A program made the position numbers and the translations under genes. Shown here in pieces: positions 1 through 9,195 of a stretch of 64,000 nt of DNA. The notes beneath the pieces are model-generated. The model was not told where the DNA came from and searched no databases. It saw only the letters and a list, made by a program, of their open reading frames with translations. Each line of letters begins with the position of its first letter. Positions within the stretch are counted from its first letter, which is position 1. This stretch comes from Methanohalophilus sp. RSK (GTDB taxonomy: Archaea; Halobacteriota; Methanosarcinia; Methanosarcinales; Methanosarcinaceae), in NCBI RefSeq assembly GCF_003722075.1, contig NZ_RDSK01000012.1:124001-188000 (forward strand). Reading direction: 5' to 3'.

Positions 1-3000
1 TTGCAAAGGCACGGGTCACACCCGAAGGATACAATGTCGTAATGCAGGGAGACGTCACACGAATAATCACAATGACCGCCGGGGAGCGACGCAAGATCAT
101 AGATGAGATTGCAGGAGTAGCAGAGTTTGACAATAAGAAGGAGAGAGCCCTCAATGAACTTGAAGTTGTAAGGGAGCGCATTGAACGGGCAGATATCCTG
201 ATAGATGAAGTGGATAAGCAAAAGGAAAAACTCCAGGGAGAACGTGACCAGGCTGTCAAATATCAGTCCCTCAAGGAAGAAAAGATGAAGTTTGAGGGTT
301 TCGTGCTGCTCTCTAAACTCAAGGATGCCAAAACCGAACTTGAAGGAGTCAGTCAGGAATACGACGCCCAGCAGGAAAAATTGGAAGAAATCTCCTCAGA
401 ACTTAAACAGAAAAAAGATGTCCTGGAACAAAGGGAAGAAGAATTACGCTTGCTTAACCAGCGCATCCAGAAGATGGGCGAAGATGAGCAGATCGAGGTT
501 AAAAGACGAATTGAAGAGATTCGTGGAGAAATCTCGGGATGCAGCGATCGTATCGAATATGCAGGCCAGGAAATCGATGAGATCGATGCCGCAAGACGCA
601 GGTTTTTCCTGGAAATCGATGAATCAAAGGGCAAGGTAGATGGCATCGAGGAAAAGATAAAAGAACATAATTTCCAGAAGGAAACCCTGCAATCGGAAAT
701 TTCTGAAAAACGTACCCAGAGGATGTTACTGCAGAGCAGGATCGCCGGTGTGGATGAAAAATTTGCGCGAACAAGGGACGAACTTTCTGCAAATAAGGAC
801 GAACTGGAACAGCTAAAAACCCAGAAAAACGAGCTCATGCGTAACGAGGATAGATTGCTGGATTCCCTGCGTCGCAAATCCGCAGACGTAGCAGAAATAG
901 AAGATGAGATCAGGCAGGCAAAGGAGAAGGCCAAGTCCTCTGAAAGTGATACCAAATCCGTCCAGTATGATATTGACAAACTCAACGAAAAAATAGAAGG
1001 GTTGACAAAAGACCTGGATGACCTGGAAAGCAATCGTTCTCAGATAAAAAAAGTTGTCAGCGACCTTGAAAGTGACATACGCAGCAAACAACAGGACTAT
1101 GCAATGCTTGAAGCCCGTGTGAGGGCAGCAGAGGATACAAGCAGGTATTCCCGGGCAGTAGACGCGGTAATCAAAGAAAAAGACAAACATGGCCTGCCCG
1201 GTATTTATGGCACCATAGCAGAGCTGGGGAAAGTAAACCAGAAATATTCAACCGCCCTGGGAATAGCTGCAGGAGGACGAATGCAGGCTGTTGTGGTGGA
1301 TACGGACGAAGATGCTTCCCGGGCTATTGCTTACCTGAAACGCCAGAGATCAGGCAGGGCGACCTTCCTGCCCCTGAATAAGATGGAAGCACGCAGACCC
1401 TACAAAAACCTCTCCGACAGGGAAGGTGTAATCGGTTATGCTATTGATCTTATAGATTTTGACCCGAAGTTCGAAGCAGCCTTCTGGTATGTATTCCGGG
1501 ATACCCTTGTTGTTGATACCCTTGAAAACGCCCGAAAACTGATGGGCGGGCTGCGCATGGTGACCCTGGAGGGCGAGATCGTTGAAAAAAGCGGGGCAAT
1601 GAGCGGTGGCTCCCAGCGCAAGTCCGGCCTGTCATTTGCAGCATCTGAAAAAGATAAACTTGTCAGGATATCCGAGGAACTTACCAAACTGGAATCACGC
1701 AGAAGCAATGCGATCAATAAACTGGATACTACCGAGGGACATATTTCAAACACCAACAAGGAAATCCAGCAGTATGAGAACGAGATCGCGCGCAAACAGA
1801 TGCAATTCGAGGAGATTGGTAATCGCGGAGAGACGCTTGAAAAATTGCTCAATAGCAAGGACGAGGAACTCAGGCAGATCGAGGAAGAACGCCAGCAGAT
1901 GCGAACGGAGATGAATGAAACCGTTGAGAAGAAAGAGCATCTGGAAGAAAGGGAACAATCCCTGCAACAGAACATAACGCAGATCGAGGAAAAACTCGCC
2001 GATTCAGAAATTCCCGAGCTCAATAAGCAGGCAGAAGCCCTGGACGAGGAACTGCGCCGCCTGGACGGAAGGATAAGGGATATTGACGGGCAGATCAACG
2101 CTCTTGAACTCGATAAAAAATACGCAACCGAGAAAATGGAACAAAATCGGGAACAAATCGCCCAGATGGATGAGAAAAAGGGCACACTAAAAGAGCGCAT
2201 AGAAGAACTAAAGAATAAGATCACGTCCCTGGAAAGCGAACTGGAAGAAAAGAAACAACGTGAAGAAGAACTCACAGGTGAACTGCGCCAGCTTCAGGGA
2301 GAAAGGGAAAACAAGGAAATGGCCTACTCAACCCAACGTGATGAAGTTGACAGGGTCAAAAGCCGCTATGAGAAGGCAGAGAACCAGAAAATGGCACTTG
2401 AGGCCACACTGGATGCCGTGAAGGAACAAATTGAACAGCTCCGCGAAGAGATTACACGTCGCGGCCTTGAAGAGACTGATGAAGTCCCGGGTTACGAAAC
2501 CGTGCGTACAAGGATAACTTCGATTGAAAAGGCAATGGAAGCCCTGGAACCTGTGAATATGCGTGCAATAGATGAATATGAGGAAGTGGAGCAGAGAATT
2601 GTTGATCTCAAAAGCCGCAGGGCGATCCTGTTCAATGAAAGAGAGCAGATCCTGGATCGTATCGACCAGTATGATAACCTTAAAAAGGAGACATTCATGG
2701 AGACCTATAATGGCATCAATGATGCCTTCAAGGAAATCTTCAATGAGCTTTCCGATGGTGTCGGGGAACTTGTACTGGACAATGAGGAAGACCCTTTCTC
2801 CGGGGGCATGACCCTCAAAGCCCAGCCCCGGGACAAAACCCTGCAGCGGCTTGAAGCAATGTCGGGCGGAGAAAAAAGTCTCACTGCCCTTGCATTTTTG
2901 TTTGCTATCCAGCAATACCGTCCCGCACCATTCTATGCTTTTGATGAGATCGATATGTTCCTTGACGGAGCAAATGCTGAAAGGGTTGCCAGGCGTGTTA

Positions 3001-3134
3001 AAAAGGCGGCAAACAATGCCCAGTTCATAGTTGTCTCTTTGAGAAAACCGATGATAGAAGCTGCCGAGCGCACAATCGGTGTAACAATGCAGCAGGATAA
3101 TATCACAAGTATTACGGGTGTGAAAATACGGTGA
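1..3134 (+). CDS. smc: Chromosome segregation protein SMC (5' partial)
   Basis: ATPase of the condensin-like complex that compacts and segregates chromosomes. The reading frame is already open at base 3, so the N-terminal Walker A head lies outside the window and 1,043 residues remain. Visible parts are a long Glu/Lys/Arg-rich coiled coil, a hinge around residues 385-545 (GLPGIYGTIAEL onward), a second coiled coil, and the C-terminal head with the ABC signature MSGGEKSL and Walker B FYAFDEIDMFLDGAN. The stop overlaps the GTG start of scpA, so the two are translationally linked. Many long antisense frames here are shadows of the coiled coil. Identity is certain. Confidence 0.97.
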   Translation, partial: AKARVTPEGYNVVMQGDVTRIITMTAGERRKIIDEIAGVAEFDNKKERALNELEVVRERIERADILIDEVDKQKEKLQGERDQAVKYQSLKEEKMKFEGFVLLSKLKDAKTELEGVSQEYDAQQEKLEEISSELKQKKDVLEQREEELRLLNQRIQKMGEDEQIEVKRRIEEIRGEISGCSDRIEYAGQEIDEIDAARRRFFLEIDESKGKVDGIEEKIKEHNFQKETLQSEISEKRTQRMLLQSRIAGVDEKFARTRDELSANKDELEQLKTQKNELMRNEDRLLDSLRRKSADVAEIEDEIRQAKEKAKSSESDTKSVQYDIDKLNEKIEGLTKDLDDLESNRSQIKKVVSDLESDIRSKQQDYAMLEARVRAAEDTSRYSRAVDAVIKEKDKHGLPGIYGTIAELGKVNQKYSTALGIAAGGRMQAVVVDTDEDASRAIAYLKRQRSGRATFLPLNKMEARRPYKNLSDREGVIGYAIDLIDFDPKFEAAFWYVFRDTLVVDTLENARKLMGGLRMVTLEGEIVEKSGAMSGGSQRKSGLSFAASEKDKLVRISEELTKLESRRSNAINKLDTTEGHISNTNKEIQQYENEIARKQMQFEEIGNRGETLEKLLNSKDEELRQIEEERQQMRTEMNETVEKKEHLEEREQSLQQNITQIEEKLADSEIPELNKQAEALDEELRRLDGRIRDIDGQINALELDKKYATEKMEQNREQIAQMDEKKGTLKERIEELKNKITSLESELEEKKQREEELTGELRQLQGERENKEMAYSTQRDEVDRVKSRYEKAENQKMALEATLDAVKEQIEQLREEITRRGLEETDEVPGYETVRTRITSIEKAMEALEPVNMRAIDEYEEVEQRIVDLKSRRAILFNEREQILDRIDQYDNLKKETFMETYNGINDAFKEIFNELSDGVGELVLDNEEDPFSGGMTLKAQPRDKTLQRLEAMSGGEKSLTALAFLFAIQQYRPAPFYAFDEIDMFLDGANAERVARRVKKAANNAQFIVVSLRKPMIEAAERTIGVTMQQDNITSITGVKIR

Positions 3135-3949
3135 ACAGTACATCGGTAAAAAACGATGAAATCCCGTTGCTGGAAAACATGGGACAGGGTATTGACCCTG
3201 AATTCCTGAAAACGTTGAAAGAACTGGGTGTTGACGAAGCCGAGCTGGAATTATCAGATGATGTGCTCTGTGAACCTGTAGAAATCCTCGTAAATCTTGT
3301 AAAAAGTGAAAGTATCAATCCCTGGGATATTGATATTGTAGAGATTACAGATAAATTCCTGGAAAAAATAGAAGAAATGAAGATAATGGATCTCAGGATA
3401 TCAGGCAGGACACTGCTTTATGCTTCCATTCTCCTCAGGATGAAATCCACAGGTATCATACAGGAAGAAGATGAAGAACCCGATGAAGAGATACCTGATG
3501 ACGATCTCGAATTTCAGGATGAGGAAGACTACCCCGTACCCAAATTACCTATCCGCCGTGCTGCTACAAGACCTGTTACCCTGCAGGAACTTATAAACGA
3601 ATTGAAAAAGGCAGAAAACGTTGAATCCAGAAGAACCCAGAGGCGACAAAAACGTGTCCTCCACATGGAAGAGGAGCCTACCACTGAAGATGTACTCGGT
3701 ATTGCTCATGAGGAAGACATAAAGGGGCGTGTCGAAGACCTGGAAGAAATAATTGAAGAGATTCTGCACGGGAAAGAGAAGGTCAGTTTTACTGAGATCA
3801 CATATCCTATACCCTCCCGTTCAGAAAGGGTAATGACCTACCTATCCCTCCTTTTCATGGCTTCCCAGAGGAAAATCTGTTTGAGACAGGATGAACTCTT
3901 CGGAGAATTGTATATATACTCTTATGGAAATAAAGAGCAGTCTGTTTGA
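3131..3949 (+). CDS. scpA: Segregation and condensation protein A
   Basis: Kleisin subunit that bridges the SMC heads. The GTG start overlaps the SMC stop (GTGA). Of 272 residues, the N-terminal region contains the kleisin-type stretch around EPVEILVNLVKSESINPWDIDI, here seen as the SINPWDIDIVEITDKF segment near residue 60. A highly acidic linker follows (about residues 115-135), and a C-terminal winged-helix region ends near YSYGNKEQSV. Length is usual for the family. It is followed by scpB after 18 bases, which gives the smc-scpA-scpB order. Confidence 0.93.
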   Translation: MNSTSVKNDEIPLLENMGQGIDPEFLKTLKELGVDEAELELSDDVLCEPVEILVNLVKSESINPWDIDIVEITDKFLEKIEEMKIMDLRISGRTLLYASILLRMKSTGIIQEEDEEPDEEIPDDDLEFQDEEDYPVPKLPIRRAATRPVTLQELINELKKAENVESRRTQRRQKRVLHMEEEPTTEDVLGIAHEEDIKGRVEDLEEIIEEILHGKEKVSFTEITYPIPSRSERVMTYLSLLFMASQRKICLRQDELFGELYIYSYGNKEQSV

Positions 3950-3967
3950 AAGGGGTTGGTTTGAAAA

Positions 3968-5083
3968 ATGTCCGACAGGGAAATTGTTGAAGCTGCACTT
4001 TTTGCAGCAGGCAGTGCAGTTGAGATACAAAAGCTGCAAAAGATACTTGACAAAGATAAAAAACAGGTCACAAAAATTGTAGAAACCCTCCTCCGGGAAT
4101 ATGAAGAAAGAGAATCTGGACTGGAGATCGTGGATCTGGGTGAAAGATATGTCATGCAGGTCAGATCAAAGTATTCTGATACCATACGCCCTTTTGCACC
4201 CAGGGAACTGAGTTCTCCGATGCTACGCACCCTTTCCATGATAGCCTATCACCAGCCCGTAGTACAATCGGATATTGTGGATATGCGCGGCAACAAGGCA
4301 TATGATCATATCCAGGAATTACAAAATCGGGGATTTATTGAAAGCACCCCTCACGGCAGGACAAAACTACTCTCCACCACCCCTCTTTTTGCAGATTATT
4401 TCGGTCTTGAGGAAAATAAGCCCGAACTTATCCGCAACAAGATGATAGAACTTTCAAAACAACAAAGTGGCAAAGAAGGACTTGACCGCTGGCTTGGACG
4501 CAGGTTTGTCGGATTTACCCCAATGTATGAATCCCTGGCACAGATGTGTGGAATCAAAGATTATCGAATGGTAGATGCTTATAATCCTACCGAGGAAGAA
4601 CTTCAGACTCTTGATACGATTTACAAAATGGTTATTTCCCGGGGATATAAGGAAGATGTGGAAAAGCATTATTCAGGAGAGATAATCGAAGCCGGGTCCA
4701 CTACATTTGACGATCTTGCAGAAGCTGTTAATATACTGAAAAGTGAGGGAGATCCTGCCAGAGTAAAGGAAACCCTGGAGATGCTCGAGGAACTTAAGAA
4801 TGAATACCGATCAAAAGCCATGACCATAAGTGGCAGGGTCACCCCGGAAACCGAGATGGTGGCACGCATTGTTAAAGATCTGCACATCGGTGTTTCAAAA
4901 GATGGAATACTAATTGCCCCGGATTACGAAACAAACACTTCAGGCGAGGAAATCGGAAGGGAAGCGGATATCCTTGTCCCAAGCCATCGTAACCTGGAAG
5001 GTGGCCTTATAGAGAGAGTCAAAAGCAAGTATGATGCTGTTATCAAGGGTCTGCGGAAGGCAGAAGAAGGTAAAGCTATTTAA
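3968..5083 (+). CDS. scpB: Segregation and condensation protein B with long C-terminal extension
   Basis: Winged-helix (kite) partner of SMC-ScpA. Residues 1 to about 165 form the recognisable ScpB core: IVEAALFAAGSAV at the start, then RTLSMIAYHQPV and the G-F-I-E-S-x-P-H-G-R-T-K-L-L-S-T-T-P-L-F turn. The protein then runs about 200 residues further, ending AEEGKAI, roughly twice the usual ScpB length. I do not recognise the extension. It is mixed charged helix with no clear catalytic motif, and its last 60 residues look compact. There is no frameshift or internal stop, so the fusion looks genuine. It is the last gene of the smc operon. Confidence 0.88.
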   Translation: MSDREIVEAALFAAGSAVEIQKLQKILDKDKKQVTKIVETLLREYEERESGLEIVDLGERYVMQVRSKYSDTIRPFAPRELSSPMLRTLSMIAYHQPVVQSDIVDMRGNKAYDHIQELQNRGFIESTPHGRTKLLSTTPLFADYFGLEENKPELIRNKMIELSKQQSGKEGLDRWLGRRFVGFTPMYESLAQMCGIKDYRMVDAYNPTEEELQTLDTIYKMVISRGYKEDVEKHYSGEIIEAGSTTFDDLAEAVNILKSEGDPARVKETLEMLEELKNEYRSKAMTISGRVTPETEMVARIVKDLHIGVSKDGILIAPDYETNTSGEEIGREADILVPSHRNLEGGLIERVKSKYDAVIKGLRKAEEGKAI

Positions 5084-5112
5084 ATAGGTATTTAAATTAA
5101 GAAACTATAAGA

Positions 5113-5120
5113 ATATATAA
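5113..5120 (+). promoter_or_regulatory. A-box (TATA element) of the TBP gene
   Basis: ATATATAA lies about 45-50 bases before the ATG at 5164. That places transcription start near 5143 and leaves a short leader holding an AAGGACC-type ribosome site. Position and sequence fit archaeal A-boxes; the start point is inferred. Confidence 0.5.
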
Positions 5121-5163
5121 ACTATCTGGAATTATTTGCTTCAATTTTCAAGGACCTGAGAAT

Positions 5164-5715
5164 ATGACAGATTATAACATTAAAATAGAAAATGTGGTAG
5201 CTTCCACCAAACTTGCCGAGGAATTCGACCTTACAAAGATCGAAGCTGAATTTGAAGGAGCAGAATATAACAAGCAGAAATTCCCCGGTCTCGTATACCG
5301 CGTATCAAACCCAAAGGCGGCATTTCTTGTTTTCACTTCCGGGAAAGTGGTCTGTACAGGTGCCAAAAACGTAGATGATGTACACACAGTAATTGCGGAC
5401 ATGGCCAAAAAGCTCAACGGCATTGGCATAGATACCCTTGAAAAACCGGATATCACCGTACAGAACATTGTTGCATCCGCTGATCTCAAAGCTGTGCTCA
5501 ATCTGAATGCAATCGCAATCGGACTCGGTCTTGAGAATATCGAATATGAACCTGAACAGTTCCCCGGGCTCGTTTACAGGATCGATGAACCAAAAGTTGT
5601 CGTACTGATTTTCAGTTCCGGAAAACTGGTGGTTACCGGTGGCAAATCCCCGGAAAACTGCGAAGAAGGAGTAGAAGTAGTAAGACAACAGCTGGACAAT
5701 ATGGGCCTCCTTTAA
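5164..5715 (+). CDS. tbp: TATA-box-binding protein
   Basis: General archaeal transcription factor that binds the A-box and recruits TFB and RNA polymerase. The 183 residues are two direct repeats of about 90 residues. Each has a FPGLVYR motif (repeat 1 near residue 40, repeat 2 near residue 131) followed by [16 protein letters not shown] or [16 protein letters not shown]. Length and repeat structure are exactly those of archaeal TBP. The C-terminus is short and lacks the acidic tail of some relatives. It has its own A-box and is followed 10 bases later by a glycosyltransferase gene, which may be co-transcribed. Confidence 0.97.
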   Translation: MTDYNIKIENVVASTKLAEEFDLTKIEAEFEGAEYNKQKFPGLVYRVSNPKAAFLVFTSGKVVCTGAKNVDDVHTVIADMAKKLNGIGIDTLEKPDITVQNIVASADLKAVLNLNAIAIGLGLENIEYEPEQFPGLVYRIDEPKVVVLIFSSGKLVVTGGKSPENCEEGVEVVRQQLDNMGLL

Positions 5716-5725
5716 AGGGAATAAC

Positions 5726-6643
5726 GTGACTGAAGATTACAGGGAAGATGTTTGCATCCTCATCCCCACATTGAATGAGGGTGCCACCATCGGCCAGCTT
5801 ATTGAAGATTTCAATACCGAAGGTTTCGGGAATATTTTTGTTATTGATGGCAATAGCTCGGATGACACACAGGCAATTGCCAAAAATATGGGCGCAAGAG
5901 TTGTTGCCCAGACAGGGAAAGGAAAAGGCCAGGCTGTCCAGGACGCCCTTGCGATGATAGATGACCCTTATGTCATTATGATCGACGGGGACGGAACCTA
6001 TCTTGCAAAAGACGTTCATGCAATGCTTGAACCCCTGGGGACAGGAAGGGCAGACCATGTTATTGGCAACCGGTTTGCAGATTTTGATCCGGGTGCTTTT
6101 ACAAAACTGAACCTGATCGGCAACAAGATGCTTAATAAATTTTTTAGTATCATTTACAGGAAAAATCTTGTGGACATCCTGTCTGGCTACAGGGGATTCA
6201 CAAACCAGGCAATCCGGGAACTGGAACTCCATGAGACGGGTTTTGAGATCGAATCAGAGATTGCCGTTGACAGCATGAAAAAAGAGCATCGCGTAGAAGT
6301 CGTTCCAATCGCCTACAGGCCGCGTCCTGATGAAGGAGATACGAAACTCAACCCCCTGACTGATGGTTTTGGGATTGGCAGTACGATCTATAAAATGGCC
6401 AAGTTTCACAACCCGATGTTCTATTTCGGGATAATCGGTGCCATACTTACTCTTTGTGGCATATTACTGGGAATCTATGTCGTAAGCGAATGGATGATAG
6501 GTATTACCCATATACCGATGACCATCCTGACAGCATTGCTCATTATTTCGGGAATCCAGATGTTCATATTCGGAATGCTAAGTGATCTTGTAGTATCCCT
6601 CCACAGGGAGACAATGCGTACCCTTCGCCGCCAGCAAAGGTGA
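5726..6643 (+). CDS. Family 2 glycosyltransferase, dolichyl-phosphate sugar type, membrane anchored
   Basis: Probable transferase of a sugar from a nucleotide donor to a lipid (dolichol-type) phosphate, as in S-layer glycoprotein N-glycosylation (AglJ-like family). A GT-A domain spans residues 1-220, with ILIPTLNEGATIG at the start, the DGNSSDDT donor-binding segment and the DxD-like MIDGDGTY. Two membrane helices follow (FGIIGAILTLCGILLGIYVV and ILTALLIISGIQMFIFGML). Start is GTG at 5726 behind AAAGGGA. It sits 10 bases after tbp. The acceptor and sugar cannot be read from sequence. Confidence 0.85.
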   Translation: MTEDYREDVCILIPTLNEGATIGQLIEDFNTEGFGNIFVIDGNSSDDTQAIAKNMGARVVAQTGKGKGQAVQDALAMIDDPYVIMIDGDGTYLAKDVHAMLEPLGTGRADHVIGNRFADFDPGAFTKLNLIGNKMLNKFFSIIYRKNLVDILSGYRGFTNQAIRELELHETGFEIESEIAVDSMKKEHRVEVVPIAYRPRPDEGDTKLNPLTDGFGIGSTIYKMAKFHNPMFYFGIIGAILTLCGILLGIYVVSEWMIGITHIPMTILTALLIISGIQMFIFGMLSDLVVSLHRETMRTLRRQQR

Positions 6644-6756
6644 AACTGGCCAAAGGGGACTCTTAGACAAATACACTTTACTTTTGAGAAATATTAGTTT
6701 GATATTTACGTGAGAATTCCTTTTTATACTACTTGATTTAAAGGCAATACCGACAT

Positions 6757-6801
6757 GTTGCTAACTAATTGCACATTTGCAATCAAACCCGAACCAGCAA
6801 C
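6757..6801. promoter_or_regulatory. Nested inverted repeats upstream of thiC
   Basis: An outer pair GTTGCT (6757-6762) and AGCAAC (6796-6801) encloses an inner perfect pair TTGCA (6769-6773) and TGCAA (6778-6782). A probable A-box TTTAAATA (6849-6856) lies downstream, so the repeats sit upstream of the likely transcript start. That makes a protein-binding site likelier than a leader riboswitch. I found no TPP-riboswitch core. The rest of the 254-base gap shows no gene. Confidence 0.3.
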
Positions 6802-6897
6802 AAACTCAAACGTACTTTACATCAATACAACTTGATTTTTTAATAAGATTTAAATAAAATATGTACCCATTTCCCATCATTAAAACGAGGTAAAAAC

Positions 6898-8181
6898 ATG
6901 TCAATCGTAACAGATGCCAAGAACGGAACTATTACCGAAGAGATGAAGAAGGTTGCAGAAATCGAAGGTGTTGAGCCTGAACTTGTGCGCCGCGGAATTG
7001 CAGCCGGAAGAATCGTTATACCTGTTACCCCCTACAGGGACATCAGAGCGTGTGGTATTGGAGAAGGACTTACTACAAAAGTGAATGCTTCTATCGGAGC
7101 ATCTTCCGATATCGTCGACGATAATCTTGAAATTGAAAAAGCAAAGGCAGCACAGGCAGCCGGCGCAGACACCCTTATGGAACTGGGTACCGGCGGAGAT
7201 TTCCTCGGAATCAGGAAAAAGGTCTGTGACGCAATCGATCTGTCCGTAGGTTCAGTACCACTCTACCAGGCCTTTATCTCAGCAGCCAAGAGGGACGGTT
7301 CCATCGTCCACATGACAGAAGACGACCTGTGGAACGCAACCGAGGAACAGGCAAAACTCGGTACAAACTTCATGGCAATCCACACCGGTATCAACAACAT
7401 CGTACTGGACAGGCTTAAAGCCCATGGCCGCTATGGCGGACTTTGCTCCCGTGGCGGTGCTTTCATGAGTTCCTGGATGCTTCACAATGAAGCCGAAAAC
7501 CCCCTTTACAAGGACTTCGACTACCTCTGTGAAATCCTCAAGGAACACGAAGTAACCCTTTCAACAGGCAACGGAATGCGTGCGGGTGCTGTCCACGATG
7601 CAACCGACCGTGCACAGATCCAGGAACTGATCATCAACTCCGAATGTGCCCAGAGGGCCCACGACGAATATGATCTCCAGGTTATTGTAGAAGGTCCCGG
7701 CCACGTTCCACTGGACGAGGTGGATATGAACGTCAAACTCATGAAATCCATGAGTGACCACAAGCCATTCTATATGCTCGGACCACTTGTCACAGATGTT
7801 GCTCCGGGACGTGACCACATCGTTACCGCAATCGGTGCATCCCAGTCCGCAGCAGCTGGCTGTGACTTCCTGTGCTATGTAACTCCTGCAGAACACCTTG
7901 CCCTGCCAAATAAGGAAGATGTTATTGAAGGTGTCAAGACATCCAAGATCGCAGCCCACGTTGGTGACATGGTCAAACTCAACAAGCGTGATCAGGATCT
8001 GGCAATGGCAAGGGCACGCCGTGAACTTGACTGGGAGAAGATGTACAGTCTGGCACTCGATCCGGAACTTGCACGTGATGTCAGGAACAGCCGTGCACCG
8101 GAAGACACAGATGCATGTACCATGTGCGGAAACTTCTGCGCCCTGAAGATCGTAAACCAGAACTACGATCTTGCAAAGTAA
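6898..8181 (+). CDS. thiC: Phosphomethylpyrimidine synthase
   Basis: Radical-SAM enzyme that rearranges aminoimidazole ribotide to HMP-phosphate for thiamine synthesis. The 427 residues match the short archaeal ThiC form without the bacterial N-terminal extension. Conserved blocks include ASIGASSDIVDDNLEIEKA, TMELGTGGDFLGIR-like TLMELGTGGDFLGIR, VEGPGHVPLDEV and MLGPLVTDVAPGRDHI. The C-terminal cluster motif CTMCGNFCALK gives Cys407, Cys410 and Cys414, spaced CX2CX3C where the bacterial motif is CX2CX4C. The ATG follows GAGGT. It is monocistronic, with a strong hairpin directly at the stop codon. Confidence 0.96.
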   Translation: MSIVTDAKNGTITEEMKKVAEIEGVEPELVRRGIAAGRIVIPVTPYRDIRACGIGEGLTTKVNASIGASSDIVDDNLEIEKAKAAQAAGADTLMELGTGGDFLGIRKKVCDAIDLSVGSVPLYQAFISAAKRDGSIVHMTEDDLWNATEEQAKLGTNFMAIHTGINNIVLDRLKAHGRYGGLCSRGGAFMSSWMLHNEAENPLYKDFDYLCEILKEHEVTLSTGNGMRAGAVHDATDRAQIQELIINSECAQRAHDEYDLQVIVEGPGHVPLDEVDMNVKLMKSMSDHKPFYMLGPLVTDVAPGRDHIVTAIGASQSAAAGCDFLCYVTPAEHLALPNKEDVIEGVKTSKIAAHVGDMVKLNKRDQDLAMARARRELDWEKMYSLALDPELARDVRNSRAPEDTDACTMCGNFCALKIVNQNYDLAK

Positions 8182-8203
8182 TACCTCCGGGTATTACTTT
8201 TAT
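8176..8203 (+). terminator. Hairpin terminator of thiC
   Basis: A perfect 10-base stem AAGTAATACC / GGTATTACTT with loop TCCG (8176-8199) overlaps the thiC stop and is followed by TTT. The form is that of an intrinsic terminator. In archaea the oligo-T matters more than the stem, so its effect is inferred. Confidence 0.6.
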
Positions 8204-8376
8204 CTACTCTCCTTTCCATTTTCTTTTTTTATCCCGGCCATTATTTTGTGACCACTTCTCAAGCTTTGCATTCTTATTTTAATAGTATCTTTAAATATAA
8301 TAGAAGACAACATTGCTGTTACTGTATAATATTGCAGAGATGTCAATTATGTGGAGAGGGAGATAATTACAGACCG

Positions 8377-8478
8377 ATGAAAGCGGCGTATCGGATGTTG
8401 TGGGAACTGGAAGATGAGATTGTCCGGATCACAGGCCAGAAGGATTCCGATATCAATACAATAACATCAGCGAAATAA
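8377..8478 (+). CDS. Candidate small protein of 33 residues
   Basis: A short frame encodes MKAAYRMLWELEDEI followed by a polar tail ending TSAK. It looks like an amphipathic helix with good coding composition. An A-box-like TTTAAATATA lies near 8291, about 85 bases upstream. The purine-rich GGAGAGGGAGAT is 17 bases from the ATG, which is long for a ribosome site. The frame stays open upstream to 8248, but that part is rich in Cys and His and looks non-coding. I do not recognise the protein. The rest of the 8182-8529 gap holds only the thiC terminator and promoter-like AT-rich sequence. Confidence 0.35.
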   Translation: MKAAYRMLWELEDEIVRITGQKDSDINTITSAK

Positions 8479-8529
8479 CTATAAACCGATCATCCAAATC
8501 ACAAGATGAAATTAAAACGGAGTTTCAAA

Positions 8530-8955
8530 ATGAAAAAAGCCATTATCGAGACAGACAAGGGAGACATCGTGCTTGAATTATTCGAAAATGATGCACCCCG
8601 CACGGTTGCCAATTTTGAAAAACTTATCAAGCAGGGATTCTATAACGGCCTGAACTTTCACAGGGTTATCCCTGATTTTGTGATACAGGGAGGATGCCCC
8701 AAGGGCGATGGAACAGGTGGGCCGGGTTATACGATCAAATGTGAGATCAATCCCCGCAAGCATACAAAAGGTGCCCTGTCAATGGCCCATGCAGGCAAGG
8801 ATACCGGAGGAAGCCAATTCTTCATAACCCATTCCCCTCAATCCCACCTGGACGGTATGCACACGGTTTTCGGGAAGGTCATCGAGGGAATGGATGTCGC
8901 ATATAATATCAAGCCAGGCGATGTAATGAACCGCCTGCGTGTAGTGGAAGAGTGA
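8530..8955 (+). CDS. Cyclophilin-type peptidyl-prolyl cis-trans isomerase
   Basis: Cytoplasmic proline isomerase that assists protein folding. The 141 residues cover a small single-domain cyclophilin: [22 protein letters not shown]-type start, [13 protein letters not shown] with the catalytic Arg, then GSQFFIT and [13 protein letters not shown]. No signal peptide is present. The start at 8530 is chosen because GGAG lies 8 bases ahead; an in-frame ATG at 8506 adds a basic octapeptide and lacks a ribosome site. It appears to be a single gene. Confidence 0.93.
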   Translation: MKKAIIETDKGDIVLELFENDAPRTVANFEKLIKQGFYNGLNFHRVIPDFVIQGGCPKGDGTGGPGYTIKCEINPRKHTKGALSMAHAGKDTGGSQFFITHSPQSHLDGMHTVFGKVIEGMDVAYNIKPGDVMNRLRVVEE

Positions 8956-8980
8956 AAACAATAGGTGGTATGGTGGTGGA

Positions 8981-9121
8981 ATGGATTTTATATTCAAAAT
9001 CGGCAAATCTGTCGGGTTTTTCTTTTGCAAAATGAAAAAACTGATCCTGCTGGCAATATTGATTCTGGTCCTCCTGTACATAATCAAGATTGCCTGGCTT
9101 CCTGAATTGGGCGGTATCTGA
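8981..9121 (+). CDS. Candidate single-span small membrane protein of 46 residues
   Basis: ATG follows GGTGGTGG, an acceptable ribosome site. The product has a basic N-terminus (MDFIFKIGKS), then MKKLILLAILILVLLYIIKIA, a clear membrane helix, and a short tail ending LPELGGI. It starts 26 bases after the cyclophilin gene and may share its transcript. I do not recognise it. The composition strongly suggests a real small membrane protein or a signal anchor. Confidence 0.45.
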   Translation: MDFIFKIGKSVGFFFCKMKKLILLAILILVLLYIIKIAWLPELGGI

Positions 9122-9195
9122 ATAGATACTTCCTTCTTTATATAATAGTATTACTAATATACCTGGTATAGAAAATATATCCAGGGGGTCGTACC

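Noticed and set aside
353-1033. Another long antisense frame inside smc
   Set aside because: Same coiled-coil shadow effect; the sense frame is unmistakable SMC.
1436-2275. Long Ser/Arg-rich antisense frame inside smc
   Set aside because: It is the reverse-strand image of a Glu/Lys coiled coil; composition is artificial and there is no ribosome site.
6644-6897. Possible TPP riboswitch before thiC
   Set aside because: No conserved thi-box core was found and the dyads lie upstream of the probable promoter.
8248-8376. Upstream extension of the 33-residue frame
   Set aside because: Rich in Cys, His and Gln with A-box-like DNA inside it; looks non-coding.
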